This document shows positions 1 to 7,200 of a DNA stretch of 13,574 nt, piece by piece; within the stretch, counting starts at the first letter, position 1; every line of letters begins with the position of its first letter. Origin of the DNA: SIG480 sp045586595 (GTDB lineage: Bacteria; Bacillota; Clostridia; Oscillospirales; JAAYXM01). The notes beneath the pieces are model-generated. The model ran no database searches and was not told the DNA's origin. It was given only the letters and a program-made list of their open reading frames with translations. The position numbers and the translations under genes are program-made. The DNA lies in assembly GCA_045586595.1 (NCBI GenBank), contig JAZNAQ010000019.1, positions 1-13,574 on the forward strand, given 5' to 3'.

Positions 1-31
1 CCCACAGAACGACATGGCTACGATCCGACTT
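1..31 (-). other. Sequencing adapter remnant at the contig end (not genomic)
   Basis: Read on the minus strand from 31 down to 3, these 29 bases (beginning AAGTCGGATCGTAGCC) match, from memory, the MGI/BGISEQ reverse adapter; position 2 is the first difference. The reading frame of the symporter collapses exactly here: its last genomic codons encode Gly-Gly-Cys plus one further T at position 32, and the adapter's AA completes a false TAA. Genomic sequence therefore starts at about position 32. Confidence 0.9.
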
Positions 32-899
32 AACAGCCACCTGCAACCACAATTGCAAACAAAGTTGAAATTATTGTTCCTTTATTTATATCCTTTTCAC
101 TCTTAATAGCATAGAACTTCTGAACCATCTGCGGAAGCCCCCATGTACCAAGTGAGGTAAGAACAACAACGCCGAGAAGATTTATCGGGTCTGGGCCAAA
201 GAAGGAGTTAAATACTCCGGGAGTCGAAGAAACTGTAGGGTCGCTTATCTGCCCGAGGCCGTCAAGAGCTGCAAGGAAACCTCCCTGGCTATTGAGCACT
301 GCACCAATTACTGCGATGATGCCGGCTATCATAATAATTCCCTGAATAAAGTCGTTGATTGCTGTTGCCATATATCCGCCAACGATAACGTAGATTGCTG
401 TGAGAACTGCCATTGCGATAACGCAGACAGCGTAGTCAATATTAAACGCCATTCCGAAAAGACGGCTCAAACCATTATAAAGCGATGCAGTATACGGAAT
501 AAGGAAGATGAATATAATAGCACTTGCGGCAATCTTTAATGTCTTACTGTTAAAACGTGTTTCAAAAAACTGCGGCATTGTTGCGCTGTCAAGGTGCTGA
601 GTCATAATGCGTGTTCTTCTGCCAAGAGCCGCCCAGGCAAGAAGCGAGCCAAGAATAGCGTTTCCGATACCCGCCCACGTTGCGGCAATACCGTACTTCC
701 AGCCAAACTGGCCAGCATAACCCACAAATACGACTGCAGAAAAATACGATGTACCATATGCGAAAGCTGTAAGCCACGGACCTACACTTCTGCCGCCGAG
801 GACAAAGCCGTCTATATTTGTTGAGTGCTTGCGGCAATAAATGCCTACACCTACCATAACGCCAAAGAACACCACAAGCATTACAATTTTAATAGCCAT
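32..899 (-). CDS. Sodium:solute symporter (SSS family), N-terminal part, cut by contig end
   Basis: A membrane carrier of the SSS family, which uses the Na+ gradient to import small solutes such as carboxylates, amino acids or sugars. About 289 residues are visible against roughly 480-550 for the family, so the C-terminal part is missing. TM1 lies at about 4-21. The GFVLGGRSVGPW stretch (31-42), the following TM2 with TSYFSA (50-55), and GGYMATAINDFIQG (174-187, usually GGY...TD.IQ) are family hallmarks. The loop LPQMVQKF (255-262) before the last visible helix also fits. The ATG at 897-899 is preceded by AGAGGG (908-913). It lies 48 bp after the acyl-CoA synthetase stop with no terminator between, so it is probably co-transcribed from the T-box promoter. 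Substrate cannot be read from sequence; the partner gene suggests an organic acid. The TAA at 30-32 is an adapter artefact, not a real truncation. Confidence 0.9.
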
Positions 900-947
900 A
901 ATTAATTCCCTCTTTTAGAATTATATGTAAACCATTATCACATTACA

Positions 948-2585
948 TCAACCTGTAATCTGAGCTTCAACCAGCCTGCCTTTGCAGTATTTCTCACGAA
1001 GGGCAGGTTTTTCTATCTTACCCGTCGGATTTCGCGGAACCTTGTCAAAGAAGATTTTGCGCGGACGCTTATAGCGCGGCAAGCTTTCACAGAATGTATT
1101 TATTTCGTCCTCTGTGCAGTCCATACCTTCTTTTATCTCGATAATCGCGGCACATATCTCACCAAGGCGAGCATCCGGAAGCCCAATAACAGCAACGTCT
1201 TTAATTTTTTCATATGCTCTGAGGAAGTCTTCAATCTGAACGGGATAGAGGTTTTCTCCACCTGAGATAACGACGTCTTTTTTGCGGTCTACAAGGTAGA
1301 TAAAGCCGTCCTCATCGGCACGCGCCATATCACCGGTATATAGCCAGCCGTTTTTCAGCACCTCTGCAGTAGCTTCTTCGTTCTTATAGTAGCAGAGCAT
1401 AACGCCGTCTCCGGAAACGATAAGTTCACCAACATCGCCGTTTTTAACCTCATTGCCATTTTCATCGACAATTTTTGCCTGCCACTTATAACCCGGCTTT
1501 CCGATTGCGCCGACTTTGTGAACATTCTCAACACCGAGGTGAACACAACCCGGGCCGATAGACTCAGAAAGGCCATAGTTTGTATCATATTTATGATGCG
1601 GGAAAACTTTAAGCCAGCGATGAATAAGGCTCGGCGGAACAGGCTGTGCACCGATATGCATAAGCCTCCACTGTGAAAGGCGGTATTTGCTTATATCAGC
1701 TCTTCCTGATTCTATTGCATCGAGCAAATCCTGTGCCCACGGAACGAGCAACCAGACTATTGTGCACTTCTCCTCAGTTACAGCGCGCAAAATCCACTCA
1801 GGCTTTACGCCGCGCAAAAGAACTGCCTTACTACCGGACAGCAGTGAGCCGAACCAGTGCATCTTTGCGCCTGTGTGATAAAGCGGAGGTATACACAGAA
1901 AAACATCGTCTCTCGTCTGCCCGTGGTGGTTCTGCTCCGTCTCACATGAGCATATAAGCGAACGATGATCGTGCAAAATTGCCTTCGGAAAACCTGTTGT
2001 TCCCGACGAAAAGTAAATTGCCGCATAGTCATCCTCGCAGAGTGCCACAGGCGGCGCGCTCGATGAGCAAAAACCTGTAAGTCGCAGGCAGTCTTCGGTA
2101 TATGAGGGGCCGTCGTCTCCCACAAAAAACAAGGTATGTACACCATCAATGTTGCCTGCAATCGCATCCATACGGCTTATAAACTCAGGGCCAAATACTA
2201 AAACCTCAACATCAGCAAGCTCAAGGCAGTATTTTATCTCGTCGCTCGAGTAACGGAAATTCATCGGTACAGCAACACACCCCGCCTTGAGTATACCGAA
2301 ATAAATCGGGAGCCACTCAAGGCAATTCATAAGAAGTATGCCTACCTTTGTACCTTTTTTGAGACCTCGACTTAACAGAAGGTTTGCGAAACGGTTTGCT
2401 CGACGGTCAAAGTCCTTCCAGCTAAGCTCACGTCGATACGGAACATCTGTGCCCGCACTCTCGATAAGATTAAAATCCCACCATGTGGTTACTCTATCTC
2501 TCTCCTCAGACGGGTTGAGTTCTACAAGGCTTGTTTCAGAGCCATACAGCCTTGCGTTTCTTTCAAGTAAATCCGTAATAACCAT
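948..2585 (-). CDS. AMP-forming acyl-CoA synthetase (class I adenylate-forming enzyme)
   Basis: Cytoplasmic enzyme predicted to activate a carboxylic acid with ATP to an acyl-adenylate and transfer it to CoA. The 545 residues match the family length. Visible core motifs: P-loop YFSSGTTGFPKA (191-202), YGLSES (337-342), YTGD (416-419), the hinge region DRKKDVVISGGENLYP (433-448), and PTGKIEK (520-526) with the probable catalytic Lys523. All are intact. The N-terminal region carries a short acidic stretch (about 24-50) before SWKDFDRRANRFA that many relatives lack. The ATG at 2583-2585 has AAGGAAG (2592-2598) six bases upstream. The gene is first in a unit with the symporter and sits directly behind a T-box leader, so it should be controlled by tRNA charging. 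The acid substrate is not deducible from motifs. The tyrosine-type T-box suggests an aryl acid (inference); fatty acids or other carboxylates remain possible. Confidence 0.93.
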   Translation of the reverse strand: MVITDLLERNARLYGSETSLVELNPSEERDRVTTWWDFNLIESAGTDVPYRRELSWKDFDRRANRFANLLLSRGLKKGTKVGILLMNCLEWLPIYFGILKAGCVAVPMNFRYSSDEIKYCLELADVEVLVFGPEFISRMDAIAGNIDGVHTLFFVGDDGPSYTEDCLRLTGFCSSSAPPVALCEDDYAAIYFSSGTTGFPKAILHDHRSLICSCETEQNHHGQTRDDVFLCIPPLYHTGAKMHWFGSLLSGSKAVLLRGVKPEWILRAVTEEKCTIVWLLVPWAQDLLDAIESGRADISKYRLSQWRLMHIGAQPVPPSLIHRWLKVFPHHKYDTNYGLSESIGPGCVHLGVENVHKVGAIGKPGYKWQAKIVDENGNEVKNGDVGELIVSGDGVMLCYYKNEEATAEVLKNGWLYTGDMARADEDGFIYLVDRKKDVVISGGENLYPVQIEDFLRAYEKIKDVAVIGLPDARLGEICAAIIEIKEGMDCTEDEINTFCESLPRYKRPRKIFFDKVPRNPTGKIEKPALREKYCKGRLVEAQITG

Positions 2586-2618
2586 AACTTTCTTCCTTTC
2601 AGTTCTTGTGCAGAAAAC

Positions 2619-2650
2619 AAAAACGTCCTCTGCCTAAAAAGCAGAGGACG
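2619..2650 (-). terminator. T-box intrinsic terminator
   Basis: Perfect 10-bp inverted repeat CGTCCTCTGC (2650-2641) and GCAGAGGACG (2633-2624) with a 7-nt loop, then five U. Its 5' arm contains the CCUC and UCGU strands used by the antiterminator, so the two hairpins are mutually exclusive. It lies 33 bases before the acyl-CoA synthetase start. Confidence 0.93.
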
Positions 2651-2881
2651 ACTAAAAATCGTGGTACCACCTCAGTTTACCGCACAAAACGTGCAGCCTC
2701 ATTGGTCAAGCTGTATCGGGCAGACCCGTCTTTACCTACTTAAATATCCGTTCAGCAAAGCCGCTCCGAAAGGTATTCTGCATAAATCGCGCCACCGCCT
2801 TGCACCAACCGACAGCTCTCTGAGACGACCTTTTCATGCGTACTTGATTTCATCATCGCGTTTATATTATATATGAAAAAA
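2619..2881 (-). promoter_or_regulatory. T-box riboswitch leader, specifier probably UAC (Tyr)
   Basis: About 260-300 nt of minus-strand RNA precede the acyl-CoA synthetase and carry every T-box landmark in order. These are the Stem I AGUA strand (2844-2841) opposite GAA; the AGAGAGCUG bulge and GGUUGGUG distal loop region (about 2821-2801); the specifier region GAA-UAC-C followed by UUUCGGAGC (about 2778-2764); and Stem II AAGUAGGUAAAGACGGG with the CGGG/CCCG pairing. Last comes the T-box GAGGUGGUACCACGA (2673-2659). The antiterminator pairs GAGG (2673-2670) with CCUC (2647-2644) and ACGA (2662-2659) with UCGU (2651-2648), leaving the UGGU bulge to bind the tRNA acceptor end. The specifier UAC is at 2775-2773, placed directly after GAA by analogy with known glycine T-boxes. 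The variable T-box base is U, which pairs with discriminator A, as in bacterial tRNA-Tyr. A one-base shift would read ACC (Thr). Confidence 0.93.
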
Positions 2882-2887
2882 TAATAT

Positions 2888-2921
2888 ATTTTAGTTTAAC
2901 ATTTTTACAGGGTCAAGTCAA
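2888..2921 (-). promoter_or_regulatory. Promoter of the T-box operon (two overlapping sigma-A-type registers)
   Basis: On the minus strand TTGACT (2921-2916) stands 17 bp from TAAACT (2898-2893), and TTGACC (2916-2911) stands 17 bp from TAAAAT (2893-2888). The second pair is the better match. Transcription would start near 2881, just before Stem I of the T-box. Confidence 0.7.
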
Positions 2922-3080
2922 TGGGAAATTAAAATTTTATTTTGTATTTTGTCGAAAACCAACATTGCATCAAGGACAAAAACGTCCGATTTGTCAACGC
3001 TTTTCCCCATTTTTGGTTGATTGCAAAACTTTTTTGTTTTAATCTATTTACATAAAATAAAACTTTTGACAGAAACAGTA

Positions 3081-3090
3081 AAGGAAGGAG
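3081..3090 (+). promoter_or_regulatory. Ribosome binding site fixing the AraC-family start
   Basis: AAGGAAGGAG lies eight bases before the GTG at 3099-3101. The longer in-frame TTG at 3021 has no such site, and its extra 26 residues do not resemble an AraC N-terminus, so GTG 3099 is chosen. Confidence 0.8.
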
Positions 3091-3098
3091 TGTTTACA

Positions 3099-3998
3099 GT
3101 GACAAATCAGATAGCACAAAGTGAAACCCCTATTAAGCTTTTTGCCCACACCCCATCCTTTTTCAGAATATCCCGCACAATTCCTCAAGAAGAAGAAATC
3201 CAACATACCCACAACTACATTCAGTTATACTACATATCAAAAGGCAGTGTCTCTTACACCTTACAAAACCGCCGCTTCACAGCCCAAGCAGGAGATGTGG
3301 TTATTATTCCCCCATTCTGCAACCATGCTGTTGATAGCGCAAATTCCGACGAATCCGAGCATACATTATGCAACTTTTCTTACTCATTCCCAAACGAATT
3401 TCCTGATGGCCAAGATAAAGAAACCATATTTAACCTGACATATATCCGCCCGATTCTTGTGTATGCTCGCGAAGCCGACACTCTTCTGTCTTTATCAAAA
3501 GCTGCGCAAGAACAGCTTGAAATATTGCTCGACAGGCTTTTAAAATTATCAAATAACAGCATTGGATTTTTTTACACATGCATTCGCAGTATACTCGTTC
3601 GAGCTCTCCACGTGATTATTCAAGAATGCAATCACAACTCTTCAAAAATCAACATCGCACCGTTTTGTGACTATCGTTTATCAATTACAACCGTACTCGA
3701 ATATATTGACCTTCACTATACCGAGAACACAACGCTTGAAGATATTTCACGGATTTCACTTATGTCCGTCCGCTCTTTTTCCAATATATTCAAACAAATT
3801 ATAGGAAAAACATTTTCAGAATATGTCAACCACCTCAGAATTTGCCACGCTTGTATACTTTTAAATACAGGACGGCACTCGCTCATTCAGATTTCTATAG
3901 AATGCGGCTTTAACGACATTACATATTTCGGACGTGTATTCAAAAAGCTTACCGGTATATCACCGGCAGCTTATCGCAAGCTGTATTGCTCGGAATAA
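3099..3998 (+). CDS. AraC-family transcriptional regulator
   Basis: A DNA-binding regulator of 299 residues, the usual length. The N-terminal half (about 10-105) looks like a cupin sensor domain: HTHNYIQLYYISKGSV (36-51) and AGDVVIIPPFCNHAV (64-78) are typical of the fold that binds a sugar or other small ligand. The C-terminal AraC double helix-turn-helix spans about 196-297, with LEDISRISLMSVRSFSNIFKQ as the first reading unit. IQISIECGFNDITYFGRVFKK (263-283) and GISPAAYRK (286-294) form the second. It starts with GTG behind a strong ribosome binding site. It is divergent from the T-box operon and convergent with the lyase unit. AraC proteins with this layout often control nearby carbohydrate genes, so the secreted lyase is a candidate target, but this is inference. 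No other gene is co-transcribed with it. Confidence 0.92.
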   Translation: MTNQIAQSETPIKLFAHTPSFFRISRTIPQEEEIQHTHNYIQLYYISKGSVSYTLQNRRFTAQAGDVVIIPPFCNHAVDSANSDESEHTLCNFSYSFPNEFPDGQDKETIFNLTYIRPILVYAREADTLLSLSKAAQEQLEILLDRLLKLSNNSIGFFYTCIRSILVRALHVIIQECNHNSSKINIAPFCDYRLSITTVLEYIDLHYTENTTLEDISRISLMSVRSFSNIFKQIIGKTFSEYVNHLRICHACILLNTGRHSLIQISIECGFNDITYFGRVFKKLTGISPAAYRKLYCSE

Positions 3999-4033
3999 AT
4001 TACATAAGGTTTATAACACACATTTTCTTACAC

Positions 4034-4078
4034 AAAAGAAGTTCTCCTACAGGTTTTACCTGTAGGAGAACTTCTTTT
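4034..4078. terminator. Bidirectional intrinsic terminator
   Basis: Perfect 20-bp inverted repeat (4034-4053 and 4059-4078) with a 5-nt loop. The outer bases are AAAAGAAG on one side and CTTCTTTT on the other, giving a U-rich tail in both directions. It lies 35 bp after the AraC gene on the plus strand and just past the small-protein stop on the minus strand, so it should end both transcripts. Confidence 0.92.
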
Positions 4079-4081
4079 AAC

Positions 4082-4225
4082 TTATTCTGTTATAGACGGG
4101 GGCTCGCTCCACTCAAGGGTTCCGGTAAAAAATTCTGAAGCCGTTGCTACCAGACCTGATGTTGTTATTACATCTGTGGTCTGTATCTCTATTATCTCAA
4201 GTTCGGGTTTGTTATATTTATTCAT
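4082..4225 (-). CDS. 47-residue small protein coupled to the secreted lyase
   Basis: A short open frame beginning MNKYNKPELEIIEIQ, continuing through DVITTSG (18-24) and ending near SEPPSITE. It has no signal peptide, no membrane segment and no cysteines, and is acidic. Its ATG (4225-4223) overlaps the last codons and stop of the lyase gene by eight bases, which points to translational coupling, with the GGGGGUGG stretch upstream as a possible ribosome binding site. It is followed at once by the bidirectional terminator, so it is the last gene of the lyase transcript. I recall short proteins with the same pattern (K-x-P-E-x-E-I-x-E then D-V-I-x-T-S-G) in gut Firmicutes, but know of no assigned function. 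It could be a secretion or assembly helper, or a precursor peptide; nothing in the sequence decides this. Confidence 0.75.
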   Translation of the reverse strand: MNKYNKPELEIIEIQTTDVITTSGLVATASEFFTGTLEWSEPPSITE

Positions 4226-7200
4226 TATTCACCACCCCCGTCTTATAAATTTGTTTTACCTCAGTCGCTTTACCGTATACTCTGCTCTCATCATACATTA
4301 TTGCAAATGGCTGGAAGAATACGGGTTTATTCTTCTCAAAACCGGAAAAGCCCAAAAGCTTGATTGCGAAGATATATGACGAGTTTCCGCCAAACTGTTC
4401 AGGCAGTATATCTCCGTTATCGTCTGTCACCTTGCTGTATACGTCTGTTGTTGCAAAGTCCTTGGTTTCACCGTCATGCGTCACCCTGAACCCCGCTTTA
4501 AGGTATTTGAGCGAATCTATACCCGCAAACAGATAGAGGCTGTATGTTCCGTCATTCTCAAGCATATTTCTGATAAAGCCATTTCGTTCTCCGAAGGCTT
4601 CGCTACTTGCCGTTTCAAACTCAGGCACTTCTACCTCGGTCGAGAGCGGAATTGTTACTTTCTGATCTTCGGATATGTTATACTCAAATGTTGCAACCTC
4701 TGCATTAGAGCTGCGGATTAAAGATACTTCTCCAATATCAAGCTTTAACGTATTAGCGTTCTTTGTAGCACTCTCTATTTTATATGCGCCGTTATGAATA
4801 TCATCTTTGTTTTCAACATAAACATACTTTCCTGCAAGCGAAGCTGTATCTACCTCATCGCTTGTTGTGATTGTTATGCTGTTCTCTAAGCTCAAGTTCT
4901 TTGTAAAGTCTGAAACATACCCTGTATATCCACTGACGAAGCTATCATACTTCCCGATAACGTCTCCGTCGTTTACATAGCTATAAACATTGTTTCCGTT
5001 TGCATCTAAGCTGTATACGCCCACGAAGCCACGGAAGTTGAACTTATCATCCACACGGTAGAGTGTTGTATTGTCATTTGCATATACGATATAGTCTACC
5101 CTTCCGTCTTTATGCGTGACCTTTACTGCATGGGCAATTTTATCTTCTCCCGTTCCTTCATTCTCTTTTGTAAGAGTTGCCGGTTCTATACTTTGAATAT
5201 AGCGATTATCTTCATAAGGTTCAAAAACCGTGGTATAGAGAGAATCAAGATTTGTGCCCGTACGTCGTGCGAGAACATATTTAAGAGTATTAAGATCCGC
5301 GGGTTTACCCGCTCTTACCGGAACCGTTCCGTCTGCTGTTGCAAGCTCTGTGAGCTCAAATGGGTTTACCATCGTCATGCGAAGATGAAGGCCCCTCTCT
5401 TGCCCCTCTTCCGAAACTACATTCCAGAAGTCTTTAACCTTAAAATCAACACTGAAATTCTGCGAAGGCGCAGTATCACGACTTACATTTTCAAGCCAGG
5501 TAAATCCCAACGGATAATTCCCGTCTGCATCGTTGCCGTATGGCACATCTTTTCCTGCATAAGTACCGCCCGACTGCGCTGTTAGTGCCACCCCATCAGT
5601 CTCTGCTATTTCTTCAGACTGTGAATGGAAGCTGTAGATATGGTCATTACCGCCCTTTATGCGGAAAAAGTCAACTCCATAGGACACCCCATCTCCTGCA
5701 TCTACCATAACAAGCGTACGGCGATACGTCTTCACATCTTCCACATTGCTGTATGCCTTAGTGGCATCAACGTCCATCAGCTTAACCTTGCCGGAATCAT
5801 CAAAATGAAGCGGTGTGCCGCGAACAGCGTCTTTTGCCTGGGTTTGTCCGTTCACCATTACAGTGTTGTGAGAAAGCACTGACTGTGTCCACTGGATGCG
5901 CTCCGGGTCGTCACTTGTCTGTGTGGGGTAGCCGAGGTCAGGCGCCATATTAAGCCCGTATGCGGAGATAAAGAGATTAAGCGCATCCTCATGACCATGG
6001 TTAGTTCTGCTTCCGAAGTATAAGCCGAAATCACTTTCCTTCCCGCTCACGTCCCAATCGCGGAGGGCGGCAAAGCCATATCCCGCTGACATTGTGCTGC
6101 CAAGCTTAAGCTCACCATATGTATCAATAACCTTTTGCACCTCGCTCGCAAGGCTCTCGGGATCTTCTACACCTATATCATATCTGAGACCGCTTGTTGT
6201 ATTTCCGTTAATGCGGTAAATAAGCTGCGCCAGGCGGTAATCCTTTGTATGCAGATAACCCTGTTTGAGCGTTTCCATCTTTATAGCTGATATGCCTGTG
6301 CTGCCGGTTGCACCGGAGTCACCTATCTGCGCAACATAGCTGTTCGCCATTATCAGCGGAATCTGAGCCGAGAACATCTTTACAAATTTCGGGTTTGCAT
6401 AAAGGTTTAAATTTGAGTCTCCCGGCTTGTATGTAGAAAGAAGCTCTGCAACCTCTATCATCTCATCAACCCATCCGCCATTATATCCGGAAGCCGCCTC
6501 ATCTCCGTTTCCGTCGCGGTCCACATTGTTGACAAGCTTATACCCCACATTTCCGCCTTCATGTTCACCCTCTGTACCAGGGGCAATATCTGTTGCGGGG
6601 TCGTCATAATCCATAATCCAGTCAATCCACGTATCCGTCTCGGTCCCGTTATTAAGAGCAAGCGCTGCAGTTGCCACTGCACTCTGATGCTTTCCAAAGT
6701 TTCCGTAAACCTTCCCATCACATGCATTATTGTATGTCTCGCGGAGAATATTGTTCTCTACATTTTTCCTCAAAGCAGTTTCATTGTTTTTTGAAGGGTC
6801 TTTGCCCGACAAGAAGTCTATAACCTCCTCATCTCCGTATGCAGGCAGAAATGCATCGTATGCATATGCAAGGTCCTCCGCCAAATCGCAGCTCCATATT
6901 CTGTCAAGTATCTTGCCGTCAACGTTGTCATGACGGAAGTCTTTCCATCGATACCAGTCCATATCCGGGTAAATATCTGCCACGCGGTCAAGAAGCGGTA
7001 TGCCCGCACGGGCATATTTAATATCACCTGTATAGATATATGCATCGGCAAGGGTTTTTATTGCCGTGCTCACAAGGCCTTTACCATCCTTGTCTTCTTG
7101 GCTTCCGTGCCACAGCCCCTCAAGCAGATAGTATGCAATATATGCATAGTGTCTGTCTTGAGGATTAGCCTCTGTTCCAAAAGTTTCACCGTTCTTATAC

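Noticed and set aside
30..32. Premature stop codon making the symporter a pseudogene
   Set aside because: The stop is formed by adapter bases at the contig end, so nothing shows that the real gene is broken.
2772..2774. ACC (threonine) as T-box specifier
   Set aside because: In the closest layout I know, the codon directly follows GAA, giving UAC; the U in the T-box also fits tRNA-Tyr with discriminator A. Not fully excluded.
2661..2876. 71-residue plus-strand frame upstream of the acyl-CoA synthetase
   Set aside because: It is the complement of the T-box leader, whose RNA features fully explain the sequence.
3021..3098. TTG start at 3021 for the AraC-family gene
   Set aside because: No ribosome binding site and the region holds promoter-like AT-rich sequence; GTG 3099 has a strong site.
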